This document shows, in pieces, positions 34,331-45,140 of a stretch of 64,000 nt of DNA (within the stretch, counting starts at the first letter, position 1; each line of letters begins with the position of its first letter). Both the position numbers and the translations under genes were made by a program. Under the pieces are notes generated by a model, which worked only from the letters and a program-made list of their open reading frames with translations, searched no databases and was not told the origin of the DNA. Source of the stretch: Typhlomys cinereus (Eukaryota > Chordata > Mammalia > Rodentia > Platacanthomyidae); NCBI GenBank assembly GCA_023101885.1, contig JALPQD010000143.1, positions 3,683,723 through 3,747,722 on the forward strand. The letters are read 5' to 3'.

Positions 34331-34520
34331 CTCCTCTTTTTTTTTTGTTCTTGGCTATTTCGTTTCTCTGCCTTTCTTTACCCATGTGGTTCTTTGGAGG
34401 TATTGATGTTACTGTGATTCTGTGCCCAGCTCTTGGGACTTTCCACTCTGTGGGACATTCTTTATTGTGTCTTCTTTGTACCCCCCTCCCAAATTTACAG
34501 CCCAAAGAGGTATATGATAC
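34331..34520. other. Unassigned T-rich stretch
   Basis: May be further diverged L1. No blocks recognised. Confidence 0.25.
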
Positions 34521-34663
34521 TTTTTTTTTTTTTTTGAGAAAGAGAAAGTGTGTGTTACTCTATAGTTTACATTATCCTAGAACTACTATTTGGCCTCAAG
34601 TTTATATCAACTCTTGCCTCCTCATTTGCTGAGATTATGGGTCTGAGCCACCATGCTTGGTCA
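34521..34663 (-). mobile_element. B1-type SINE, antisense, full core
   Basis: A 15-T tail (34,521-34,535) then 'gagattatgggtctgagcca' and 'ccaccatgcttggtcag', the reverse complement of a B1/Alu-like left end. The whole 140 bp fits one B1 monomer. Confidence 0.75.
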
Positions 34664-35151
34664 GAAATATGGTTTTTGATTCAGTATTTTTCTGCTTTTG
34701 CCATGAATAAAATTCATTTGCACAATTTCATTATATAATAAGAAGCATAAGTCTGTGATACATTTAAATTACTCATTTTACTTCCAAGAACCCATCCAAT
34801 TTTGTATCCCTCTCATTTGTAGATTTCAAAAGGGATTGAAAGGAAATTCTTCAAAAGGAAACCGTGAATGCCTATCCTTGTACTAAAGGGATGTTGTCAT
34901 TTTTCCAATTAAGTTGGACTTTGTTGGCCAATTGAAGCAAGAGTTTTGAGTTCCTAAGACATGATCATTTTCCTTCTCAGTTTGAGGTTATATAATAAAG
35001 ACTAAAAAGTAACACTGTCCTGCCATAATTAAAAACACTTATATGAAGCACCAAAAACACCCTAGGTAGTCTCAAAAGCTGAGAAAATATTTAAATATGC
35101 TCAAAATTTTTTTTCTGCAGCTCTGCTCATAATAGTTAAAATATCAAGTCA
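34664..35151. other. Unique intergenic sequence
   Basis: AT-rich. No element recognised. Confidence 0.35.
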
Positions 35152-35320
35152 GGGCTGGTAAGGTATCTCCTTGGTCTATGTATGAGTCTGACCTGGTGAC
35201 CTGGGTAAGATTGTGAAGGAGAGACTGCTAAAAGTTGTTCTTTGATCCTCTTTCTCTCTCTCTCTCTTTCTCATTCTTCCTCTCTCTCATTTTCTTTCTT
35301 TCTTAAATAAAATAAAAGCT
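35152..35320 (+). mobile_element. tRNA-headed SINE with (CT)n tail
   Basis: Head 'gggctggtaaggtatctcc', then 'gacctgggtaaga', a (CT)n stretch at 35,247-35,290 and an end 'cttaaataaaataaaa'. The CT tail differs from the (CA)n SINEs elsewhere in the window, so this may be a second tRNA-SINE family. Confidence 0.5.
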
Positions 35321-35324
35321 ATGG

Positions 35325-35925
35325 AATCCTTGTACTCAACTGTGAATGAGTTCATGAAGTTATATTGCTTTTTGGTTTTACATTTATTTGTATATATATA
35401 CATAAACATATATATGTATATATATAATAGTATTCAAGCCATGAAACATGAAATGATTTCATTTGTAGGATTGCAGAATTTGTGACATATTGGAACTAGA
35501 TGACATTGTGTTATGTGAAATAAATCAGGACCAGAAAGATAAGCATTGCATGTTCCCATTCATTCTGGAAGTTAATAAAGTTGTCTTCAGACAAGGAGGA
35601 ACAGTACCGTATGATCAATAGGTGCTAGGAAGGGAGGGAGTAGAGGGAATAGAAAGCAGTTGGATAACATGTACCAAAAACAGACAAACTGAAGCAATTC
35701 TTGAGTTCCACAGCAAGATAAGGAGTTTACACCGCACAACAATATATTATATGTCATAAAATAACTAAAAGAAAGGTTCCATTTTCCCAACACATAGAAA
35801 TGATAAATAATTGACAAGATGGAAGTGCTAATTATACTCATATGATCATTAAATACTATACATATATATTGAATTTCACCCTGTACCCCATAAATGTACA
35901 AATGTGTCAGTCAAGAAAAAGTGTG
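35325..35925 (+). mobile_element. Ancient L1 (L1M-type) 3' end, sense
   Basis: 'gtgttatgtgaaataaatca', 'aagataagcattgcatgttc', 'gataaataattgacaagatg', 'gatcattaaatactatacat' and 'ccctgtaccccataaatg' follow the L1M 3' end in sense. A TATA-rich run lies at 35,392-35,429. Confidence 0.7.
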
Positions 35926-36324
35926 GATAAACTCTTTCCTTAAACATAAATAGGTAAAAATCAAGAATGAATATAATAATGTTATTGTATGGGAATTATG
36001 AACCTAAATTATTCAATCTTAATTTGCTTTCTCATGAGACTTTATGCTGACTCATGCCCCTTGCATTGAATTTCTGGAAGGTCCACTGGAACATTTTCGA
36101 TCACTGCTGTCTAGGACTATCAATGTCAATATTCACAGGAATAATCTTGCATTGTTTTTTTATTTCGTACATTGAAATAGATTCATGGAGCTTCAGTTGC
36201 TTAATCTGCTAGTCCATTTTCTAATTTTAAGATTATTTCTAAGAGAAGATGAAATTAAAGTTCTGCAAAACTTGTAGTATTGCAGACACTGAAATATAAT
36301 AAAAATAAGATAGCAATTCTTCAA
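35926..36324. other. Unique intergenic sequence
   Basis: AT-rich, nothing recognised. Confidence 0.35.
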
Positions 36325-36966
36325 ATTTTTTCATTTTTAATATTTTATTTTTCTAGTTTTACAAGCCTATTAAGTACTTATCTCTGCTTTCCTCCTTCCC
36401 TCCTCCTTTTCATCCTCCCCTCCTTTCATCAATCCATACTACTCCCTCCCACCTTTCTGCCTTTCTGCTTCTGTGGACCCCAGGGTTCCCTCTGGCTTGT
36501 CTACTCTGGTGGGAGTTCGAGCCTCTGGTGGCATACCAAGTTGCATCTCTTCCAGCCACTCCACTGATAGAGGTCTTTCCCTTCACTCATCCAGATTTAG
36601 TCATCAAGGTTTCCACTCTACGTTCTTATCTCTCTTGAGTTCTTCTATAGTCTATGGGGGCAGGTCCGGTAAGGCCAAGTCTCACCGCAGTGAGTTCCTG
36701 GATGCAACAGTCCTGTCTTGGATGAAATGTCTTGTGCAATGGTAAGCCTTTCCATCTTTATGTTCTTACAATCTCACCACCCCTTCTTCCGCAAGGTTCC
36801 CAAAGCCTTAAGATAGGAAGAGATTAAATTGGCCTGATTCTCTGTGAGCCTTGTTGTTTCACCAGTGCTCTGTGTCATAGCTGGCTGTCGCTGTCCAATT
36901 CACTACTCTTCTACTGCCCTAGGCTGTATCCTGTCAGGGTGTTGAGATCCTCTACCTCTGTTGTAG
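36325..36966 (-). mobile_element. L1 3' UTR, antisense (left part)
   Basis: T-rich start, C/T block, 'ggttccctctggcttgtcta' and 'gagttcttctatagtctatg', parallel to 17.3-17.9 kb. Interrupted by a young SINE at 36,985. Confidence 0.75.
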
Positions 36967-36984
36967 AAGACTAGGCTGAATGTT
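36967..36984 (+). repeat. Left target-site duplication of SINE
   Basis: 'aagactaggctgaatgtt', exactly repeated at 37,270-37,287. Confidence 0.9.
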
Positions 36985-37269
36985 GGGGCTGGAGAGGTGG
37001 CTCAGGGGTTAAGCCTGCCTTGCAGGAGGAAGGTCCTGAGTTCGGATCCTAGATCCCACGTTTAGACGCTGGGAAGAAGCAGGGTGGCCTGCGTTTCTGG
37101 TCCTGGTAAGGTGGAGCCTGTGAATCCCAGGGCAGAGTAAACAAGGAGGAGGTCGTCCATGGTGGTTCCCAAATTCGTCGGTGGTTCTACACATACACAC
37201 ATGCATACACACATACATACACACACACATACACGCACAATTGAATAAATAATAAATAATTTAAAAAAA
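36985..37269 (+). mobile_element. Young B2-like tRNA-derived SINE, intact with 18-bp TSD
   Basis: The complete element starts 'ggggctggagaggtggctca'. Pol III A-box region is 'tggctcaggggttaagcc' and B-box is 'gagttcggatcct' (37,038-37,050), close to the GGTTCGANTCC consensus and with its CpG kept. The body has several intact CpGs ('cccacgtttagacgctggg', 'aaattcgtcggtgg'), then a CA-rich part and an A-rich tail. The flanking 18 bp are identical, and removing the element restores the antisense L1 exactly. It is the best-preserved copy of this SINE family in the window. Confidence 0.88.
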
Positions 37270-37287
37270 AAGACTAGGCTGAATGTT
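37270..37287 (+). repeat. Right target-site duplication of SINE
   Basis: Exact copy of 36,967-36,984, directly after the A-rich tail. Confidence 0.9.
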
Positions 37288-37497
37288 AAATGTTCTTCAA
37301 ATGTATGGTTGATCTATTTCCTTCCCTCTTTTAGGTTCTTGTTCTAGTAAACAGCAACAGGAATGTGTTCCATTCTGGCAAGCAGATTTTGAGTTCAATC
37401 GAAAAGCTGTTGATTGTCTCCTTGATATTCATGCTACTATTATATTGGTGGTCACCTGTTGGCATGGTGATTTTTATTAATTTTTAAAAAAAAATTA
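37288..37497 (-). mobile_element. L1 3' UTR, antisense (right part)
   Basis: 'cagcaacaggaatgtgttcc' and 'cacctgttggcatggtgatt' match 18,020-18,155 in order, so this is the continuation of the L1 begun at 36,325. Confidence 0.75.
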
Positions 37498-37785
37498 AAA
37501 TCCCTCTCTCTTTCTCTCTCTCTCTCTCTCGCTGTGTGTGTGTGTGTGTGTGTGTGTATCAGAAGGTACTATGTGGAAGACCAAGGGTGACTTAGGGAAT
37601 CATCCAAAATTGCTTCTACCTCCTTATTGCTTTGCTCTTGGATTTCTCAGGCTTTGATCACCAGGGCTAGAAGTGCAGGCTCCTGTCATTTCATCCTGGC
37701 ATTTTTACAAGGCATCTGGGATCTGAACTCAGGGCCTTCTGCTTGCAAGGCAGTCTTAACCTCTGAATAATCTCTCCAATCTCCC
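37498..37785 (-). mobile_element. B2-like SINE, antisense
   Basis: (TC)n and (TG)n left end, 'agaccaagggtgacttaggg', 'gggatctgaactcagggcct' and 'taatctctccaatct'. Lies against the truncated end of the antisense L1. Confidence 0.75.
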
Positions 37786-38119
37786 AAGATTCTGATCTTT
37801 AATTTGGTTCTTGGGATGAGATAAGTTATATTGCTTTACTGTTTTACTGGTCATTAGTAGTCTTATTCCGTGGTTTCTTCATCCATTCAAAGAACACCGA
37901 GTGTTCTTCTTGAATCCTATCTTTGCTAGAGGTGGAGACATGTTAGACAGTCTTCGATGTCAATATGTTCTTGTATACTGGGTAAAAATGGCAACAAATC
38001 ATTATAAATGGAATAATAAATGCAGCAATATATTTTATTTCAGACTTGAAAAAACAATGTGTTTATTATTATTATTTAGTATTTCTTACATGAATGACTG
38101 AACTTATAATATTTTAACA
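37786..38119. other. Unassigned AT-rich sequence
   Basis: May be more antisense L1 3' UTR, but no block could be matched. Confidence 0.3.
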
Positions 38120-38565
38120 TCTTAACCTCCAATCCCCATTCCTCTCCTCTTTCCTATAGCACTTCTGCCTGCCAGACTCCTTTCTATTTTCAAGTCTTTT
38201 TGCATGTGTGGCCTACTGGGTTTCACGTCATTTGCTTTTGATGTCATGCATCTGAGTTCTTGGCGGAGCATGAGTATTATCTCAGTGTGTATAACAGTGA
38301 GGAAAGAACATTGCATATCCCCTTTCCCACATCAGAGGTGTGGAGCCTCTTGAGGTCTTTGCCTTTTCAAGGTGAAATGTTGATAAGAGAGTTCCCAGTC
38401 AGGCCTTGGGTGAATGGACATAGCTACAATGAATTCATGAACACAATAGCTCTGCTAGGTCCAGAAGTTAGTGTCTGGCCATATCCCTGCCCCAGTTCAG
38501 GCTCTTACAGTCTTTGCCTCTTCCACAATGCAACCATATTATCAAAGGCTAATAAGCCATAAAGA
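38120..38565 (-). mobile_element. Possible L1 3'-UTR fragment, antisense
   Basis: 'gaattcatgaacacaatagc', 'tgctaggtccagaagttag' and 'gctcttacagtctttgcct' recall antisense 3' UTRs of rodent L1 lineages, ending in a 'cctcttccacaatg' block like the 'cctcttctgcaaat' of the other tails. Confidence 0.4.
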
Positions 38566-39219
38566 CATGAGCAACACTTCTGGTAATGTAGATGGAACTG
38601 TTTAAGGTCCACAGAAATATTACGTGGAAAAGAAAAGCAATTAGCTGCCAGACAGTCTCATTCTTGCTATTTTAATATATGAAATCAGAATTATCTCTAT
38701 CTGTGAGCTCTCTGATGATTCTATCATTGAAACCTTCTATTTGGACAGAAAGGAAGGAAACATTATTAATTTCAGAACAGATCCTATTCCTGCTTTGTTT
38801 ACATGAAATCTAGATTTGGAACTGAAAAAAAGAGATCTTTTCATGTAGATTTTTGAAAACCTTTCCTGAAATATAAGGTTGAAGATAAAAGGAACTTATT
38901 ATGTTTTATCAGCTTCAAAATAAACATTGCATTGCTTGTGCTTTCTTGATAGATGAACACCAATTTTCTGCCATTTTTTGAGTTAAAAACTTATCTAATT
39001 ACATTATAGTGTTTCCTCAAAACACTCAATAAAGAATAATTTGAGAACAGAATTCTAAATCTGGTAGTGAATGTTCTTTTCAAGCTTCTATGTTACATGG
39101 TAGTTTTGCTAAAATATGCATTATGATTTAGTAGTATTGACATAAGACAGAATTCAGAATTTTAGACAAGGTCATGCAAGGTATTGATGTTAATGGTTTG
39201 CTTACTTCCTACCATGGTT
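38566..39219. other. Unique intergenic sequence
   Basis: AT-rich, no element recognised. Confidence 0.35.
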
Positions 39220-39577
39220 TGAAGGAGAAAATGTTCTACAGGTTTGTTTCTGTCAACCTTTGGTTCCAGCTAATAGTACTATTTCAGAAGGCTGAATAAC
39301 CTTTGGGGATGGAGGCGTGGGGATGGAGGTGGAGATAGATACCTGGGATTAGACCTTAGAGGTCCATTTCTGGTGTAAGCTTTCTATTTTATGACTTGCT
39401 AAAATGTTAAGGAGCCAAAGAGCAAGCTCCCACCAGCATGGACTCACGTGTTCCTTTTTCCTTCTGGCCATGATGGACTGATGGCCTCTGAAACCATGAT
39501 ACAAAATAAATACTTCCTACATTGAGTTATTTCTATCAGGTATTTTGCTAAAGTAAGAGAAAAGAAACTGATACACA
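39220..39577 (+). mobile_element. MaLR-type LTR, sense
   Basis: 'ggctgaataacctttgggga', 'gagcaagctcccaccagcat', 'gaaaccatgatacaaaataa' (poly-A signal region) and 'aagagaaaagaaactgatac' give the standard sense order and end. Confidence 0.65.
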
Positions 39578-39974
39578 TCTTTGAATAGCAAATAATTATC
39601 TGATGATATAGTCCCAGTGTGATCACATGAGTGACTCACTAAATTTATCATAAATGACTGCTCCTAAGATTTTATAGTCTTAAAATGCCAAAAGTGAAAG
39701 GTGACTGAAATAAGATTGAAAGTTATAGCTTCTTGCTGATCAGTGTCACTAATGGACCTTATTCTGCTCTCATGTGATTCAAACCATCTGTCATGGAGCA
39801 TTATTTGGCCTTCCATTCAGTCTTAGCATCTGTCACATGACCTGCTTAATTTATTGAGCTGCCAGTAGAGTGGGCACAAGGATAAGCATGAAGAGTGCCC
39901 ATTGTTCAGGATTCTTTGCCTGTTTTCTCTGTACTTATTCACTTGGCCTCTGGGAATATGAGAGTTTGGCATAT
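39578..39974. other. Unique intergenic sequence
   Basis: No element recognised. Confidence 0.3.
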
Positions 39975-40029
39975 GGGAATGAGAATGAGAAGAAGGAGAA
40001 TGAGAATGAGAATGAGAGTGAGAATGAGG
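39975..40029. repeat. GAATGA-type simple repeat
   Basis: About 55 bp of 'gagaat' units with variants. It abuts the LTR-like segment that starts at 40,030. Confidence 0.85.
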
Positions 40030-40449
40030 TGCCACGGACCGATTGAGTCAGGACCAGGACAGGGAATCCAGGGATCCTGAACCAGGTGGGCAAAGGAGTC
40101 GGCGATGGGAAACAGAGACACACAACTCCAGTGGAAGGTGAATCTGAGTCTGTTTATTGGGCACATAGCTACAGTTTAAGTACCAATTTTTTGGCAAACA
40201 AAGGCAGGTTGCGTAGGGACAAAACATAAGGAACAAAACAAATCAATCATAAGAGTGAAGGAGAATAATTGGGACCTAGCCAGTGTTTTCTGTTTTGGAG
40301 AAATCAAGCTTCCTTAACAACTAAAATATCATGTCTTAGGACAGGTTAACTATTAACTACCGACTAGAAGTTCAGTAGACAATGGTTGGGATCTTTCTAA
40401 AATTCTTAAGCTCACATAGCTAAATTTGTAGATGTGAGAAATTACCACA
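40030..40449 (-). mobile_element. Retroviral LTR-like segment, antisense
   Basis: Read on the minus strand the segment opens TGTGGTAATTTC and closes GTCCGTGGCA, a TG...CA pair about 420 bp apart. A minus-strand AATAAA lies at 40,153-40,158, roughly 120 bp before the end, as expected for an R-U5. No target duplication, primer-binding site or polypurine tract is evident at its edges, so borders and class are uncertain. It could be a solo LTR or part of the larger LTR-like segment that continues to 41,215. Confidence 0.45.
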
Positions 40450-40909
40450 GACCTGAGTTGCAGCCTTGAGTCTGGGGCTCCCCTGGACCAGGTGGAGCTA
40501 GGGGTGCCATGGCTTGAATCATGCCTACTTCGAACCTGGGGTCCATACTGTTGGGCCCCATATGCCAAGGTGTCTCTTTCCAGGTGGAGGCGATCATTGG
40601 TGGGAGTGCACTGATGGTCCATCTCTGTGATTTCTCATAAGAGTGCTGTTTGGGAGAGGAAAGACACAGCCCCCTTGCTGCCGACATGGATTCTCCCAGT
40701 TTGGATTGCAAATACCATCTCCAGGGGCAGTCTTGGCATCTATACTTTCTGGCATGATGGTCTCTTCCCTGGCCGTACATATAACAAAATTTGTTTTGTA
40801 GCCAAGTTAAGAAATCCAGGCCATTCAGGAGTTTCTATATTAAATTTTTCATCTGTTCAATTTAATCAAAGCTGAGGGATATCTCGAAGCTGTTAATGAT
40901 TTTACTAAA
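40450..40909 (-). mobile_element. Unidentified internal segment beside LTR-like sequence
   Basis: Lies between two LTR-like parts. The minus strand holds frames of 112 and 89 codons (40,442-40,780 and 40,353-40,622). Neither shows a retroviral motif such as a CCHC knuckle or a protease or RT signature. It could be leftover ERV internal sequence or long R/U5 sequence. Confidence 0.3.
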
Positions 40910-41215
40910 TATTAAGCAACAGATACACGCAACAGCCAAATAGTATTTATAGAAAGAGAAAACATGCCACGACTTGTCCAGGAAAATGGACTTCCTTGAA
41001 GCCATTTTCTTCCAATGGTGACTTTGTCAGGCCAATGGAATGGACTATGCAGTGGCAATGAGGCATGACTTTGGTGACCTGGCTGCCCCCAGCCAATAGT
41101 TACTTCATTACACATTACCTCACTGAGACTAGCGAAACTGACCAGGCCATCCCCACACCATCCAAACAGCTGACTAGTAAACTCATAAGCTAAATGATCA
41201 CCTATCATTTTAGTA
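40910..41215 (-). mobile_element. LTR U3-like segment with TATA, antisense
   Basis: The minus strand starts 'tgtgatactaaaatg', has a CCAAT-box complement ('attggctggggg') near 41,090 and a TATA box 'ctataaatac' at about 40,946-40,955, spaced as in a retroviral U3. Together with the minus-strand AATAAA at 40,153 this suggests one antisense retroelement from 41,215 down to 40,030. Confidence 0.4.
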
Positions 41216-41351
41216 TCACATGTTATGTAGACATTTGGTAAATATGATTATTGAAGCAACTCATAACAGGTATACTTCTTTTTTACTTATTGGTAGTTGC
41301 TTTTGTTGGAAAGAGTCATGCAGCCTATGCCTATATAGCTTATGTATCTAC
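41216..41351. other. Short unassigned stretch
   Basis: Nothing recognised. Confidence 0.25.
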
Positions 41352-41450
41352 ATAAGTCCAGACTCACTGTATAGCTGAGGATGACTTTGATCTTCCGTCT
41401 TCACTTCATGCATGCTGGGATTATAGGGTTAGGTCACCATACCCAGATCA
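41352..41450 (-). mobile_element. B1-type SINE fragment, antisense
   Basis: 'gactcactgtatagctgagg', 'gactttgatcttccgtct' and 'tgctgggattatagggttag' are reverse-complement B1 blocks. Confidence 0.65.
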
Positions 41451-41811
41451 GGTATATCTTTATTAATGGAGGAAAAAGTTGTCTCAAGGGAGATATAAGG
41501 GTACCAAAAAAATTCTATTTTAGTCATCTTTCCCTTTCCAACACTATAGCATTTCAATTTTTGCCTAAATTTGATTCAAACATTTCAGTTATAATCAGGA
41601 ATAAATGAGTTGAAATCCTAGTTGTGGGTCTCCACGATTCCCACTGACACTTTTTAGTTTTCAGTGTTCTCAGTGGCAGAAACCTATTGTGAAAAGTGAG
41701 CTAAAGAGTTACATCACATGGAGTAGCTCATCCACAGCAGGCAAGGAGGTCCTGGAAAAGCTTGACCAGACAGCATTTAGAATTTCAGAAATAAAATGTG
41801 TTAAGTGCTAG
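41451..41811. other. Unique intergenic sequence
   Basis: Nothing recognised. Confidence 0.3.
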
Positions 41812-42119
41812 TTGGTTAGGCTTTTTGTGTTGCTGTGAGAGAGAACACCCAAAGTTAGGCCACTGCGGAAGAAAGGAGATTTGTTCATCTTATGGTTCCC
41901 AAAGGGAGATAAAGTGGCAGAAGCTTGAGTAGGCCTAGGTCACTGCAGACATCTTGGAGGCTTAGAGCTGAATGAATGCTTCCCGAAAGTAGGGTGGGGA
42001 CTAATCTACTTTAAGGCCAACATCCCAGTGACTGCCTTCTTCCAGCAACTCCTGAAAGGTGCCATGAACTTCCCAAACACAGGCTATAAAGGACACATTT
42101 CAAACACAGGCTATAGAGG
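41812..42119 (-). mobile_element. MaLR-type LTR, antisense
   Basis: 'tgtgttgctgtgagagagaa', 'aggagatttgttcatcttat', 'gcagacatcttggaggctta' and 'aaaggacacatttcaaac'. It closely parallels the copy at 32.03 kb. Confidence 0.65.
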
Positions 42120-42570
42120 ATACAATGACCTTTTATGTCATTGTGATGAGATATCTAAGAAAACAAGCTGAGAGAAAGGGTGTACTTGAATTCATCGTTT
42201 TAAATTATGCTCAGTGCTCTTGGAAAGAACTTTACAACCCAGAGAATATAGGTAGATGAAGTCCTTTATCTCACATTTGTGAGGAGGGAGGACAAGGAAA
42301 GACCAGAAGAAGGAGGAGGAAGAAGGGAAGAATGAAGAGGAGGAGGATAAGGAGGAGGAGCAAAGAGAGAGAAAGAGAGAGAGAGAAAAAGAGAGAGATC
42401 AACTGACCCAAGGAAAAATACATCCCCAACCACTGACATACCCTAATACCAGCTTCCTTCAGACAGACCCTCATCTCCTAAAGTTTCCAGAACCTGCTAA
42501 AACCACATGACTAGCTGGGGACAAAGGTTTCACTTCAAGATCCTGTAAAGGACATTTAATATTCAAGTCA
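42120..42570 (-). mobile_element. MaLR-type LTR, antisense, with purine-rich expansion
   Basis: Begins 'atgtcattgtgatgagatat' and ends 'gacatttaatattcaagtca', an antisense MaLR frame head-to-tail with the previous LTR. The middle is expanded by a polypurine tract at about 42,281-42,399. Confidence 0.5.
42281..42399 (+). repeat. Polypurine (GGA/GA)n tract
   Basis: Nearly uninterrupted A/G over about 120 bp, moving from GGA-rich to GAGA-rich. Potential triplex-forming low-complexity DNA. Confidence 0.85.
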
Positions 42571-42786
42571 TAAGTACTATTTATACCTACATTATAATGG
42601 TCATTATCTGATAGTAACTTAGAGTGAAACTATCCTGCATTTATTAAACACTAATGAGAACTAAATTTTCCTGGGAAGAAAGAACAAGGAGCATATAATT
42701 CAATAGGTCTACTTTGTCTCTCTGAAGATTAAAGCTATAAGAGGCACAAGTTACTACAATATATTGATCAATAGAATTTCTTTGTA

Positions 42787-43130
42787 GGGTTAGAGAGATA
42801 ACTTAATAGTTAAAACCTTTGTCTCATAAACAAAAGGTCCAAATCTTAAATAAAAATACTGGGCAAGTGTGATAGCCCTCCTAGTCAGAATAATAGTCAG
42901 AATAATTTTAGAACTGGTAGGCAGAGCATGAGTCTCCAGACAGGCTGGCTAGTCCTAATGCTGCTCTGGGTTTAATTAGATACTGAGTCCCATAGCAAGA
43001 AGGTGGAAGAGTGATCAAGGTTGATTCCTGATAGCACCCTTGAACCTCCACAGGCACATGCAGTCAAGTGCTCTCACACACACCCATACACACACATGCA
43101 TGCATTCCATACACACATATATGGGAGAAA
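42787..43130 (+). mobile_element. B2-like SINE, sense, old
   Basis: Head 'gggttagagagataacttaa', body 'gcacccttgaacctccacag', CA-rich end at 43,074-43,120. A local duplication 'gtcagaataat' occurs near 42,884-42,905. More diverged than the 37.0 kb copy. Confidence 0.65.
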
Positions 43131-45059
43131 ACATTTCTTTATAAATTACTGATCACAAATAGAGAAACAACATTTTGTTTTCAATATCATAACAATCTTT
43201 GCACGCTTAATCTGGTTTCTGGATATTTAACTGACTTCTGAACAGCTTGTTTTACAGAAGGATATTTTAATTATTTTTAACTTTACCTGGGTTTTACCTC
43301 ATGATCGTTTTCCTTAAAAAGTCAGAATCATTACCCATCATTATGAAAGAGATGTTTCAGAAGCTTCCCTTTTACTTTAGTGGATCCTTTCCTAAGCAGT
43401 GAAGGCTTTTCAGATTGCTGAATGGTTTTTTTTTTATGAGGATTCAAAACAGTTTATTTTATGGGTAAAACTTTTATTTATCATATGGATTCCCTAGACT
43501 TCCTGAGTTTGAGATGATCAATCAGTCTTTTAAGGATTTAAACTCTTTCCCTCAGAGTTAGCTTTAGATGGAATATCCTATTTTGACAGATATATTAGCT
43601 CTACCATGGCTTATTTTCTTAAACAATATTTTATTTCAGTTAAAAATATGTAGCACCAATTCCCTACTCAAAAAAATGCTATCTGGAAGACTGCTCAACA
43701 TGGTTTGTAAAACAGAAGGTTTTGGCTAGTGACTGGGTAAAAGAACAAAGAGAATTACACCCACCCTGTTGTGAGAATAAATCTGTGAGAATGTCTCTTC
43801 TACTCTGTGACCCTTATTTGTGTTTTCTTATTTTCCACACTATTGGACAATACATATTTCATGATTCAGAAAAAAATTTATTTTTTTTGTGATTCACTTA
43901 ATAATAAATAAAATAAATAAGTAAAATGACCTTAGAGGGGGAGCAAGTTACTTTTAGAAATGGAAAAGGAGAGAAAATGTTTTTCATAGTTAAAATCGTG
44001 AGAGCTCCGTGTCCTGAATCTGATTTGGGTGATGTAAACAGGGAACATCTGGAAGAGAACACATCAGTCTGAGCCAGGAAACCTGGAAAGAAATTTGTCT
44101 GTTGTTTCATTTATTATTTTCTCTCGGGGAAAACTCATTCAGACACCAGACTCCTGGAGAGATGAGAAACAGGAGAAGTCGATGTACGAATTGACATGGA
44201 TGACAGACACTTGACGTGTGAGACTCAGAACTGGGGGACTCAGTTGGCCAGCAGCAGAATGATGTCACTGTAATCATTCTGATGGTCATGCCAACATTGC
44301 GCAGTATGGAAAATGCATTTTTCTCTAGAGTTTTAGGTTTGGATAGACAAAGGGAAAAAGATAATGAATTTGGACTTGGTGTGTTTCTCACAGCAGCCCA
44401 TAAAGGGACAAGCGACAATAATAAATCATGTATTGTAAAATGCAAATCTGGGGAGAGGATTTTTTGCCAGACTTTAATCTGGAAGGGTCCTTATGGTTTT
44501 AAAAAGTATGTAGCTTTCTGCATCTGGAGCAAGAATGACAAATAGTCTGATTGTCACTGTATTATGTACAGAGGGAAGATGGGGAATGGAAGATGAATAG
44601 ATGCAATTTCATAAGAAACAGGATGGAACCGAAGCCAAATAAAACTGGGAGGAAAAAGAAGTTGCAAAATAGTTTTCTTGGTTTGTGCTAAAGCTAAATC
44701 AAACAGCTGTTAATAATTAACTTTTGTAAAATACATATAGGCCTTTCATTTGATGTACATTGGACTAAGGTGCTCTTTATTACAGCAATAGCTATTGCAC
44801 TGGCAAATGCTAGAGAGCTGTAAAAATGAAAATTTAAAACAAGACATTAACCAACAAAGTTTTCCTTAACTTCGAATTTTGAGAGTTTTATTATTATTTT
44901 TAAATACAAGAGTAAAGGAATATTGCAGAAATATTTCTTCTGTTCTTTTTGCGATTTCTACTTATGGAATCAAAACTTCTAGTAGTCTAGCTTGATTATT
45001 ATTGGTATAACTTCTATTAACCTGAAAAATATTTCCTGCTTCAAGAATCATGCATAGGT
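43131..45059. other. Unique intergenic sequence, 1.9 kb, with a possible regulatory stretch
   Basis: No repeats recognised. The part at 44,000-44,560 is repeat-free and motif-dense (ATGCAAAT at 44,440-44,447, SOX-like ACAATAAT, homeodomain-like 'ataaatcatg'). Short frames on both strands (112 and 87 codons) lack domains. Confidence 0.4.
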
Positions 45060-45140
45060 CTCAGGATATGGCTCAGAGACAGGACACTTGCCTAATATGT
45101 TTGAGGACTTTAGTTCAATTCCCACCCACCTCCCAAAACC
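45060..45140 (+). mobile_element. ID-type SINE, sense
   Basis: 'ggatatggctcagagacagg', 'acacttgcctaatatgtttg' and 'gttcaattcccacc' form an ID head with A- and B-box remnants. Confidence 0.6.

Noticed and set aside
40442..40780. 112-codon minus frame as possible retroviral gag
   Set aside because: No zinc knuckle, protease or capsid motif is visible; kept only as unidentified sequence in an LTR-like relic.
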